A stretch of 62,688 nt of DNA, from NCBI GenBank assembly GCA_026706075.1, contig JAPOZM010000077.1, positions 1 through 62,688 of the forward strand. Direction: 5' to 3'. The position numbers were made by a program, and so were the translations under genes. This DNA comes from Gemmatimonadaceae bacterium (lineage in GTDB: Bacteria; Latescibacterota; UBA2968; UBA8231). The notes under the pieces were generated by a model. That model was not told where the DNA came from, made no database searches, and saw nothing but the letters and a program-made list of their open reading frames with translations. This document shows, piece by piece, positions 18,216 through 26,373 of the stretch (position 1 is the stretch's first letter; each line of letters opens with the position of its first letter).

Positions 18216-19268
18216 CTGGAACGAACCCGCCTCTGGCTGATGCTCGGGGCGGCTTCGTTGCTCCCGGGGGTACTCCCCACGAACGCGGACCCCGAAGATC
18301 CGAGAACCCGGCCGGCCGAAGTCCCGCGGCCCCCGGTGCTCCTGGAGGCAGGCGCCATCGACAGCAGCAACGTCGAGTTGGGCGCCACGGCCGTGGTCAT
18401 TTACGGGCTGGGGTACCGCCAATCCTCGGGGGAGTGGCCCCGGCAGGCCAGGGCGAGTGGTGTCGTCCAGGCGGTGGACCGGCACCGCCTGCTGCTGGCG
18501 CTGGAAGGGCAGGACCGGCCGCAACGCATCGATCTGAGGCGCATGCAAAGGCTGATCCTGGTGGGTCCGGTCCCCCCGGGCTCGACGGACGCATACGCCG
18601 CGCCCCCCGGCGGGGCCGTGGACATCAACAAGACGGCCACGGGCGAACTCCCTTCCTCCATGCAACGGCAGGACAGGAAGGCCCGGGGCGGGATCAGGGG
18701 CCTCGTCAACACGTTGATCATGGGCGATCTGCCCGACCCCGTGGAGCCACCTGCGGAAACCATCCAGCTTGACACGGCTCCTTCATCAGGAGCACCCGGG
18801 CTGCAGGGCCATTCTCCGCTGGAGAGGAACGATCGGATCTCACGCAAGCTGGCCACCAGCACTCTGCTGTCCCTGGGGATCGTCTACGGAGGGTTCAAGT
18901 TCCTGGAGCGGTCTTGCGGCGGACGCAGCGACGATCCCGACGATCTCGGGACTGGCTTCTGTGTGCTGGAGGGCCTCCCGTTGACTACGGTCTCAGGGAG
19001 CCTCGTGGCGGTCCCCCTGGGAGTGACCATGTGGGATCCACACGACAACCCCGGCGCCGCATGGCTGGGCAGCCTCACCGGACTCCTGGGAGGAGTCGCG
19101 TTCTCCATCGGTCTGGAGACCTTCTTTCCCGTTGTTCTCGGTCCTCCCATCATGGCCACGATGATGTCCGAATGGTCGCGCGGTTACCCGGGGCCTCCCC
19201 GCTTCTCCATGGGCTTGGTGCCCAACAGGCAAGGGCGTCTGTCAGCTGTGGCCACCCTTCGGCTCTGA
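18180..19268 (+). CDS. Envelope protein of unknown function, N-terminus borrowed from thymidylate synthase
   Basis: 362 residues. The first twelve (MRTYLDQLQQIL) equal the start of ThyA encoded at 20146. What follows looks like a normal exported-protein start (LERTRLWLMLGAASLLPGVL, then TNA). The native start codon was probably lost and replaced when DNA recombined here. The middle is polar (about 30-220). The C-terminal third has hydrophobic segments (LATSTLLSLGIVYGGFKFLE, SLVAVPLGVTMW and LLGGVAFSIGLETFFPVVLG). No family is recognised. The next gene starts 5 bp later, so the two probably form one unit. Confidence 0.65.
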   Translation: MRTYLDQLQQILLERTRLWLMLGAASLLPGVLPTNADPEDPRTRPAEVPRPPVLLEAGAIDSSNVELGATAVVIYGLGYRQSSGEWPRQARASGVVQAVDRHRLLLALEGQDRPQRIDLRRMQRLILVGPVPPGSTDAYAAPPGGAVDINKTATGELPSSMQRQDRKARGGIRGLVNTLIMGDLPDPVEPPAETIQLDTAPSSGAPGLQGHSPLERNDRISRKLATSTLLSLGIVYGGFKFLERSCGGRSDDPDDLGTGFCVLEGLPLTTVSGSLVAVPLGVTMWDPHDNPGAAWLGSLTGLLGGVAFSIGLETFFPVVLGPPIMATMMSEWSRGYPGPPRFSMGLVPNRQGRLSAVATLRL

Positions 19269-19273
19269 ACCGG

Positions 19274-20029
19274 ATGAATGTGCTGAACCAGTTCCGCTCT
19301 CTCACCGCCGTGGCGCTTCTTGCTGCGGGATGTGCGGCACCCCTGACGGAGGTCGCGGCCACCCGCGAGAGCGGAATCGGACCGCACCTGTTCAAGGAGG
19401 GCGAACAGGTGTGGATCACCTATCAGGGCATGACAGGGATCGAGAAGACCAGGGAGGGCATCGTTCTCGGCACGGACGAGGACTCGGTCAGGCTGGATGT
19501 AAGGCGGACAGGTGTCCTCGACATCCGTTATCGATTGGTGCGCACCGTCAGGCGGCCGGCGGAGGACCGCTGGCTCCTGGGCGCATCGGCCATCTCCTGG
19601 CCAGTGCTCGTTGGCCGACCCCAGGAATTGCCTGACTTGATACGCTTGACAGGGGCGGGGATATCGATAAGGCGCAGGACCCATCGGAATGGAATAGAGG
19701 CAAGCCTCACGACAGGCGGCAAAGGGGAGCGGGGTGGATATTCCTCGTGGATTGGCCTGGCCGTCAATGCCCACTTCTTTACCATCCTCCCCAGATCCTA
19801 CGTTGTCCTGGGCGCGGGGAGGGTGTGGCCCCTCCCCCACCGTTCCGGCCGGTCCGTGGCCCATGTCCGTACCGGGTTTGGAGTAGCGGGACCAGTCCTG
19901 GAGAAGTGGAAGCTGCGCACGGAGGTCGAGTCGAGCTGGTTGGAAGCCGTGTTGGTGGGGGGGGAGCCCACGGTTTGGGAGCCCGAATTGTTCGGGGCAA
20001 CCCTCGGCATGGAATATGCGCTGCGGTAG
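19274..20029 (+). CDS. Putative lipoprotein of unknown function
   Basis: 251 residues starting at ATG 19274. The N-terminus MNVLNQFRSLTAVALLAAGC is a lipoprotein signal with lipobox LAAGC. The mature part is polar and beta-rich (EQVWITYQGMTGIEKTREG suggests a small barrel early on). A C-terminal half with alternating residues (FFTILPRSYVVLGAGRVW and AHVRTGFGVAGPVLE) could be an outer-membrane or beta-sandwich segment. Codon use is visibly less GC-biased than in thyA and the transport operon, consistent with acquisition together with the gene before it. Confidence 0.65.
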   Translation: MNVLNQFRSLTAVALLAAGCAAPLTEVAATRESGIGPHLFKEGEQVWITYQGMTGIEKTREGIVLGTDEDSVRLDVRRTGVLDIRYRLVRTVRRPAEDRWLLGASAISWPVLVGRPQELPDLIRLTGAGISIRRRTHRNGIEASLTTGGKGERGGYSSWIGLAVNAHFFTILPRSYVVLGAGRVWPLPHRSGRSVAHVRTGFGVAGPVLEKWKLRTEVESSWLEAVLVGGEPTVWEPELFGATLGMEYALR

Positions 20030-20141
20030 GATCGATCCGAATGAGAATGGCGCCTGGCCCTGCTTGCTGTACGGCGGTGACTGGTTCTTGACCGGCGAAG
20101 TGTGGAGCGGAGAAGCAAGACCTCGCCCTTGAGCCAAGTCC

Positions 20142-20181
20142 CCTGATGCGCACCTACCTGGACCAGCTCCAGCAGATCCTC
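20142..20181 (+). repeat. Direct repeat copy 2: authentic thyA 5' end
   Basis: Partner of 18176-18215 (38 of 40 bases identical), 1,966 bp downstream. This copy continues into the complete thyA gene. Confidence 0.9.
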
Positions 20182-20982
20182 GACCACGGCGTCGAGAAGC
20201 GGGACCGCACCGGCGTGGGGACCCTCTCCCTCTTCGGCATGCAGGCGCGCTACGCCATGGACGACGGCTTCCCCGCGGTCACCACCAAGAGGCTGGTTTG
20301 GAAGTCGATGCTCTCGGAGCTGCTGTGGTTCGTCTCGGGGTCGGACAACATCAACGACCTCAAGGCGATCTACCCGCACAACAAGCTCTGGGACGCCAAC
20401 TACGAGGACTACCTCTCGCGCCTCGGCGTGGAGGAGAACGACGGCGCCATGGGGCGCATCTACGGGGTGCAGTGGCGCCGCTGGCGGGGAGCGGAGTGCA
20501 GCGTCGACCAGCTGCAGGAGGCCGTCGACCTGCTGCGCACGAACCCCGGCTCGCGGCGGATCATGGTCGACGCCTGGAACGCCGCCGAGACCGGTCCCGC
20601 CGACGTGGCCCTGCCGCCGTGCCACAACTTCTTCCAGCTCTACACCGCCGGCGACCGGCTGTCGCTGCAGATGTACCAGCGCTCCTGCGACATGTTCCTC
20701 GGCGTGCCCCTCAACATCGCCTCGTACTCGCTGCTGCTGCACATGCTCGCCCGCGTCACCGGCTTCGTCCCCCACGAGTTCATCCACACTCTCGGCGACT
20801 GCCACATCTACCTGAACCACGTCGACGCCGTGCGCGAGCAGCTCGGCCGCGAGCCCCTGCCGCTGCCGCGCCTGCGGGTCCGCGACCGCGGCCAGCGCGA
20901 GATCGACGACTTCGAGTTCGACGACTTCGAGCTGGAGGACTACCGCAGCCACCCCGCCATCCGCGCCGACATGGCGGTCTGA
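20146..20982 (+). CDS. thyA: Thymidylate synthase
   Basis: 278 residues, normal for ThyA. It converts dUMP and methylene-tetrahydrofolate to dTMP and dihydrofolate in the cytoplasm. Visible signatures are RDRTGVGTLSLFG near the N-terminus, the catalytic cysteine in ALPPCHNFFQLY, the dUMP-binding QRSCDMFLGVPLNIASY, and LGDCHIYLNHVDAVREQL. ATG 20146 is fixed by homology to the usual ThyA N-terminus. There is no strong ribosome site, consistent with a gene that once relied on coupling to an upstream cistron. It now follows two unrelated envelope genes. Confidence 0.97.
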   Translation: MRTYLDQLQQILDHGVEKRDRTGVGTLSLFGMQARYAMDDGFPAVTTKRLVWKSMLSELLWFVSGSDNINDLKAIYPHNKLWDANYEDYLSRLGVEENDGAMGRIYGVQWRRWRGAECSVDQLQEAVDLLRTNPGSRRIMVDAWNAAETGPADVALPPCHNFFQLYTAGDRLSLQMYQRSCDMFLGVPLNIASYSLLLHMLARVTGFVPHEFIHTLGDCHIYLNHVDAVREQLGREPLPLPRLRVRDRGQREIDDFEFDDFELEDYRSHPAIRADMAV

Positions 20983-21004
20983 CCGCCGCTCTCCCGGGTC
21001 AGAC
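20977..21004. terminator. Inverted repeat between convergent thyA and ABC-permease genes
   Basis: An 8-bp perfect stem (GTCTGACC/GGTCAGAC) with a 12-nt loop includes both stop codons of the convergent genes. There is no T-tract, so a bidirectional terminator is only likely by position. Confidence 0.35.
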
Positions 21005-21703
21005 GAAGCGCTCGCGGCGCTGCAGGCGCAGCAGGCCGCCGAGGACGGCCAGCACCGACCCGGCCAGCAGATAGGCGCGGTTGTGGAAGGTGTTGCCCGA
21101 GCGCACCAGGCCCTCGACCTCGTCGAGGAGGTCGAAGGGGTTGTAGAACACGTTCCAGCGGCTGCCCTCCAGGGGCTGAGCGGTGATCCACAGAGCCAGG
21201 ACCAGGAGCACGAGGACGGCCGCGGCGCCGTTGCCGCTGCGCGTGAAGGTGGCCGCCAGGAATCCGGCGCCGGCGAGGAAGGCCACGGGGAACAGGAGGT
21301 GGAAGACCATCTCGTGGACGGCGAAGTCGGCCAGGGCGAACCGGCAGAACAGGGCCAGCCCGGACAGGACGGCGGCCGCCGCCAGCAGCAGCACCGCGTG
21401 CCGGGCCAGCCACACCTTGTAGCGGTAGTCGGGGATGCCGAAGAGGGTCTCCACCATGCCGGCGTCGACCTCGCTCTGCAGGGCGTACGCCGACGGGTAG
21501 ATGACCAGCACCACGCCGGGCACCAGCAGGAAGTAGTAGACGACGTCCGGCCCCGGCGGCACCTTCTCCTCGGCCGTGTGGATCACGGCGATGAGCAGGA
21601 AGAGGGCCACGGCCAGCCCCAGGAACCAGGCGAAGCGGCCGGCGAAGACCTGCCGGGCGCTGTAGCGCAGGAAGGCGGGGGCGCTGCCCAGGGGCGGGGT
21701 CAC
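20999..21703 (-). CDS. ABC-2-type transporter permease, small subunit
   Basis: 234 residues from a GTG at 21703 that overlaps the stop of the upstream RND-ABC fusion gene by four bases (GTGA). Six hydrophobic segments are visible (FLGLAVALFLLIAVIH, VYYFLLVPGVVLVIYPSAYA, VLLLAAAAVLSGLALFCRFA, FHLLFPVAFLAGAGFLAATF, AAAVLVLLVLALWIT and YLLAGSVLAVLGGLLRL). It resembles half-size ABC-2 permeases. As the last gene of the operon, directly coupled to the gene whose C-terminus is an ABC ATPase, it most likely forms the membrane channel for that ATPase. The substrate is unknown. Confidence 0.75.
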   Translation of the reverse strand: MTPPLGSAPAFLRYSARQVFAGRFAWFLGLAVALFLLIAVIHTAEEKVPPGPDVVYYFLLVPGVVLVIYPSAYALQSEVDAGMVETLFGIPDYRYKVWLARHAVLLLAAAAVLSGLALFCRFALADFAVHEMVFHLLFPVAFLAGAGFLAATFTRSGNGAAAVLVLLVLALWITAQPLEGSRWNVFYNPFDLLDEVEGLVRSGNTFHNRAYLLAGSVLAVLGGLLRLQRRERFV

Positions 21704-24700
21704 GGCGCCGGCTCCTCCAGCAGCCACAGGTAGGAGTCCTCCAGGGTCGGCGTCGCTTCCGTGGCCCCGGGCAGGGGCCTCTCGGCGGCCAGCAGGCGCA
21801 CCCGAATGCGGTCCTGGTCGCGCATGTGGTGGACGATGCGCGCCGACCGGCGCAGCTCCTCGAAGCCGGCCTCGGTCACCGACGCCTGCCACACCGAGCC
21901 GCGGGTCAGATCGACCATCTCCTGGGGCGTCCCCAGGAACCGCACCTCGCCGCCGTCGAGCACCGCCAGCCGGTTGCAGGAGCTGGAGATGTCCTCGATG
22001 ATGTGGGTCGAGAACACCACCACCCGGTCGCGGGCCAGCTCGGCCAGCAGGTTGCGGAAGCGGATGCGCTCCCGCGGGTCGAGGCCCGCCGTCGGCTCGT
22101 CGACCACCAGGATGCGCGGCAGGTGCAGCAGGGTCTGGGCGATGCCGACGCGCTGCTTCATCCCTCCCGAGAACCCCCCGATCTTCTTGTCGCGGCTGTC
22201 CTCCAGGTGGACGGCGGCGATCGCCTCCTCCACCGCCCGGCGCCGGCCGCCGGCGTCCCACCGCCCCTTCAGCATCGCCTGGTAGTCGAGGAACTGGTAC
22301 GCCGTCATGTTCTCGTAGGTGCCGAAGGCCTGGGGCAGGTAGCCGATCAGGGCCTGCAGCTCCTCGCGCCGCGCCGACAGGTCGATGCCGTTGACCCGCA
22401 CCTTGCCCCGCGTCGGCTCGAGGATGCCGCAGAGGACGCGCATGAGGGTAGTCTTGCCGGCGCCGTTGGGGCCGATGAGGCCGAACATGCCGCTCTCGAT
22501 CTCGACCGAGGCCTGCTTGAGGGCCGGGAAGGGGCGCCGCCGGCGGCCGATCAGGGGCAGGGCGGCCACCAGCCGGTAGAGCATGCGGCGGATCCCCCGG
22601 AAGCGGCCGGCCAGGCCGTCGACGTTGACCTCGCCGCGGTAGAGCCGGCGGGCGCCGCGGTGCACGGCGGCCCCGAGATACCAGAGGACCCCCACCAGGA
22701 TGGTGAGGGCCCAGTCGTCCCAGCGCTGCTGGTACCACAGCAGGTGGGGCACGGGCAGCAGCCAGAACACGGTCGACCAGAGCCCGCGGACCAGCCGCTG
22801 CCTCCGGCCCTCCGGCGGCGGCAGCAAGGGGCGCACGGCGGCGGCCAGGAAGAGGACGAAGGCGACGGAGAACACCATCGCCCAGAAGTCGCTCTCCAGG
22901 TAGAGGTAGGCGAAGTAGAAGTGGAAGGCGAGCAGCGGCAGCTGCCAGCGCAGGGGCCCCGGGCCGGCGGCCTCGGGCTCCCCCGCCGCGCCCAGGCGGG
23001 CCCGCTGCCGCTCCCCCCGGCGCCACTGGCGCAGGAACCGCGGCTCGTCGTCGTAGACCTTCACCAGGTTGGCCACCGAGATGCGCAGGGCCTCGCCGCG
23101 GGGGACCGGGTCGGCGCGGCTGCGCCGCAGGCTGGTCTGCAGGAACCAGGTCAGGGCCGGGACCCCGCCGAGCAGGGCCGTGGCGTCGACGGCCCGCCAC
23201 AGGAGGCCGTCCACGTGCTCGTGGATCAGCCAGGCCCCCAGGGCCAGCGCCGCCAGCTGCGCCGCCCGGGTCCAGCCGCCGAGGCCGCGCAGCCAGCTCA
23301 GGGTGTTCTCCAGGCCGGCGTAGACCGCGGGCACCAGGACCAGGGTGAAGAGGGTCCCCGCCAGCAGGCCGCCGATCACCGCCACGGCGAAGGGGACGCC
23401 GATGACGGCCACGTACTCGGCCTTGCCCATGGCCAGCGGCAGCAGCGCCAGGATCGTGCTCAGGGCGGTGATCGCGATCGGCCGCAGGCGGGCCTGGCCG
23501 GCCTGCAGCAGGGCCCGCGGCAGGCGCGCCCCCCGGCGCTGGCGGGCGCGGGCCGAGTCGATGAGCATGATGCCGTTGTTGACCACCACGCCGAGGAGGA
23601 TCACGAAGCCCACGAGGGCGTTGGCGTCGAGGACGGAGTTCCCCGTCAGGACCAGCCCCCACAGCCCCCCCACCGTGGCCAGGGGCAGGGCGATCATCAT
23701 CGCCAGGGGCGCCACCAGGGACTCGAAGGCGGCGGCCAGGATCATGTAGATGAGGACCACCGAGGCGGCGAGGAGGAAGTAGAACGGCTCCAGGTCGGTC
23801 TCGTCGCGGACGACCTCGACCGAGACCCCCGACGGCGGCGACACCGCCGACGCCAGCTCGTCGACGGCGGACCGCCCCTCGGCCAGCAGTCCCGCCGAGT
23901 CCCTCACCTCGTCCTGGAAGCGGTAGCGGACCTGCAGCTCCTTCTCCTGGTTGACGCGGGCGATGCGGGCGCTGCCGCTGGTGTACGCGAGGTCGGCCAG
24001 CCGCGGCAGGGGCACCGATCCGCCGCCCTCGGCCGGCACCTGCACCCGCCGCAGGTCCTCGATCCGGCGCTCCCCCGGCTCGCCGCTGCGCAGCAGGACC
24101 TCGACCTCCTCCGCTCCCCGCCGCACCCGCGCCGGCGACGACACCTGCGGCTGGAAGCCGGCCAGCTCCCCGGAGACGGCCTCCTCGGTGACGCCGTGGT
24201 GCCGGAGGGCGGCCCGGTCGAGAAACAGGGAGATCTCCGGCTGGGACGGCTCCTCGGCCGCCCAGGCGTACTCGACGGCCGTCAACCGCTCCAGGTTGAA
24301 GCGCAGGTCGTCGGCCACGCGGCGCATCAGCTCCATGTCGCGGCCCCGGAGCACCAGGCGCTCGCCGCCGCCGCCGATCCCCAGCAGGCGGCCGAAAGCC
24401 CCCTCCATGCCGCCGCCGCCCCCGCCGCCGCCGAAGCGGCCGCCGCCGCGAGGGGCGTCGAAGGTGAACCACAGGGCCGGGAAGGCCTCCCTCAGCTCCT
24501 TCGACACGTCCTCGCGCACCTGGCCCAGGCCGCGGCCGGCGATCTTCCGGTAGTCCTCCCGCAGCCGCAGGTCGAGGCGCAGGAGGTCGGGCTTCACGTC
24601 GATGCGGCGCTCCTCCAGCTCCTCCACTCTCGCCAGACGCTCGTCCATGGCCAGGGCCAGCTCGTCGGCCAGCTCGAGGGTGGCCCCCCCGGGGAGGCCG

Positions 24701-26373
24701 GCGTAGACGTCGAAGCGGTCGAGCTCCACCGGCCGCGAACGGCCGACGCTGAGGGCCAGGCAGACGGCCAGGGTGAGGAAGAAGCCGGCCACGGCGGCGA
24801 CGACGGTGCGCGCCGGGAAGCGCAGGCACGACTTGAGCAGCAGCGAGTAGACCTGCACCGGCCGCTGGCGCTGGGAGACGGTGCGGAAGGCGAGGCCGCC
24901 GCCGGACCGGCCCCGCGCCAGGCGCCAGGTGACCACGGGGATCAGCAGCAGGGCCACGGCCAGGGAGACGAGCAGCGTCGAGATGACGGCCACCCCCACC
25001 TCCCGTCCCAGGAGGCGGATGAGGTGGTCCTCGGCGAAGACGAAAGGCAGGAAGACGCAGACCGTGGTAAGGGTCGCGGCCACCACGGCGCGCCTCACGT
25101 CGGCGACGCCGCCGGCCACGGCGCCGTCGGCGTCCTCGCCCCGCGCCAGCCGCCGGTAGATGCTCTCGAGGACGACGATGCTGTTGTCGATGAGCATGCC
25201 CACGGCCACGGCCAGGCCCACCAGGGAGAGGGAGTTCAGGGTGAGGCCGAGGGCGTGGAACAGGTTCAGGGAGATCAGCACCGAGACCGGGATCGCCAGG
25301 GCCACCACCGCCACCAGCACGAGGTTGCGCAGGAAGATCCAGAGCACGGCCACGGCCAGACCGCCGCCGAGCAGGGCCAGGGACCGGATGTCGCCGATGT
25401 TGTCGCGCACCGGCTCGGCGGTATCGCTGCTGACGACCAGCTCCACCCCATCGGGCGCCAGCTGCCGGTTCAGGCGCTCCACCACCGCCGCCGCCGCCGC
25501 CGAGACCTCCAGCAGGTTGGCCTCGGGATCGCGCATGAGCGACACGGTCACCGCCTCCAGGCCGTTCACCCGGGCGATCGACTCGCGCTCGGCCCCGCCG
25601 TCGACGACCGACGCCACCTGCCCGAGGCGCAGCCCGCCGCGCAGCACCGTCTCCTCGAGGTCGGCCGGGGAGGTGTAGTCGGAGACCAGGCTGACGAAGC
25701 TCCGGCCGCCGGCGCCGGCGACCTCGCCGAGGTGGCGCCGCGGCCGGGAACCCTGGGCGACGCGGGCCCCGACCTGGGCCGCCGTGAGCCCCTGGCCGCG
25801 CAGCACCCGCTCGTCGAGGCGCACCTCGATCGAGCGCCGCCGGCCCCCGTAGACGGCGGCCTCGGCGACGCCGTCCACCTGCCCCAGCTCCACCACCTTG
25901 CGGTCGACCACGTGCCGGATGCGGTCGAGGCCGCCCTCGCCCCGCGCCTCCAGGGACATGAACCGCCGCTGCAGCTGCCCGGTGTCGACCTTGTGCACGC
26001 GCACCTCGATCTCGTCGTCGAGACCGGCCGCCGCCGCGCCCACCCGCTGCTCCAGGCGCAGGTAGGCGTGGCCGGGGTCGACGCCGCTGCGGTAGGTGAC
26101 CAGGATCCGCGCCCCCCAGGCCTCGACGAACGACTCGATGCGCTCGATGCCGGGCAGCCCCGCGATCGCCCCCTCGATGGGGATGACGGCCCGGCTCTCG
26201 ACCTGCCCGGGGTCCGAGTCCCGCGCCCCCTGGACCTGCACGACGAGCATCGGCAGCTCGGCGAAGGGGATCAGCTCCACCGGCAGACGGCCGTAGGAGA
26301 CGGCGCCCAGCAGGCAGCCGGCGGCCAGCAGCATGGTCACCGCCACGGGCCGCCGGACGAGGGCGCCGGTCAC
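21700..26373 (-). CDS. RND efflux permease fused to an ABC-transporter ATPase domain
   Basis: 1,557 residues in one uninterrupted frame. GTG 26373 overlaps the preceding RND stop (GTGA) and gives the canonical RND N-terminus (LVRRPVAVTMLLAAGCLLGA). Residues 1-1025 are a full HAE1-like RND permease: two porter halves, TM4 VGMLIDNSIVVLES, and TM12 near VLVPAVYAGLE. Two more hydrophobic segments follow. At 1096-1110, LRISVANLVKVYDDE is the first strand of an ABC ATPase. A segment of about 170 residues with four hydrophobic stretches (1111-1282) then intervenes before ALKQASVEIESGMFG. The ATPase is intact: Walker A GPNGAGKTT (about 1301), FSGGMKQR (about 1400), ILVVDEPTAGLD (about 1424) and the STH switch. 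Known biology: RND pumps use proton force and ABC pumps use ATP. Coupling of both in one chain is inferred. Confidence 0.88.
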   Translation of the reverse strand: MTGALVRRPVAVTMLLAAGCLLGAVSYGRLPVELIPFAELPMLVVQVQGARDSDPGQVESRAVIPIEGAIAGLPGIERIESFVEAWGARILVTYRSGVDPGHAYLRLEQRVGAAAAGLDDEIEVRVHKVDTGQLQRRFMSLEARGEGGLDRIRHVVDRKVVELGQVDGVAEAAVYGGRRRSIEVRLDERVLRGQGLTAAQVGARVAQGSRPRRHLGEVAGAGGRSFVSLVSDYTSPADLEETVLRGGLRLGQVASVVDGGAERESIARVNGLEAVTVSLMRDPEANLLEVSAAAAAVVERLNRQLAPDGVELVVSSDTAEPVRDNIGDIRSLALLGGGLAVAVLWIFLRNLVLVAVVALAIPVSVLISLNLFHALGLTLNSLSLVGLAVAVGMLIDNSIVVLESIYRRLARGEDADGAVAGGVADVRRAVVAATLTTVCVFLPFVFAEDHLIRLLGREVGVAVISTLLVSLAVALLLIPVVTWRLARGRSGGGLAFRTVSQRQRPVQVYSLLLKSCLRFPARTVVAAVAGFFLTLAVCLALSVGRSRPVELDRFDVYAGLPGGATLELADELALAMDERLARVEELEERRIDVKPDLLRLDLRLREDYRKIAGRGLGQVREDVSKELREAFPALWFTFDAPRGGGRFGGGGGGGGMEGAFGRLLGIGGGGERLVLRGRDMELMRRVADDLRFNLERLTAVEYAWAAEEPSQPEISLFLDRAALRHHGVTEEAVSGELAGFQPQVSSPARVRRGAEEVEVLLRSGEPGERRIEDLRRVQVPAEGGGSVPLPRLADLAYTSGSARIARVNQEKELQVRYRFQDEVRDSAGLLAEGRSAVDELASAVSPPSGVSVEVVRDETDLEPFYFLLAASVVLIYMILAAAFESLVAPLAMMIALPLATVGGLWGLVLTGNSVLDANALVGFVILLGVVVNNGIMLIDSARARQRRGARLPRALLQAGQARLRPIAITALSTILALLPLAMGKAEYVAVIGVPFAVAVIGGLLAGTLFTLVLVPAVYAGLENTLSWLRGLGGWTRAAQLAALALGAWLIHEHVDGLLWRAVDATALLGGVPALTWFLQTSLRRSRADPVPRGEALRISVANLVKVYDDEPRFLRQWRRGERQRARLGAAGEPEAAGPGPLRWQLPLLAFHFYFAYLYLESDFWAMVFSVAFVLFLAAAVRPLLPPPEGRRQRLVRGLWSTVFWLLPVPHLLWYQQRWDDWALTILVGVLWYLGAAVHRGARRLYRGEVNVDGLAGRFRGIRRMLYRLVAALPLIGRRRRPFPALKQASVEIESGMFGLIGPNGAGKTTLMRVLCGILEPTRGKVRVNGIDLSARREELQALIGYLPQAFGTYENMTAYQFLDYQAMLKGRWDAGGRRRAVEEAIAAVHLEDSRDKKIGGFSGGMKQRVGIAQTLLHLPRILVVDEPTAGLDPRERIRFRNLLAELARDRVVVFSTHIIEDISSSCNRLAVLDGGEVRFLGTPQEMVDLTRGSVWQASVTEAGFEELRRSARIVHHMRDQDRIRVRLLAAERPLPGATEATPTLEDSYLWLLEEPAP

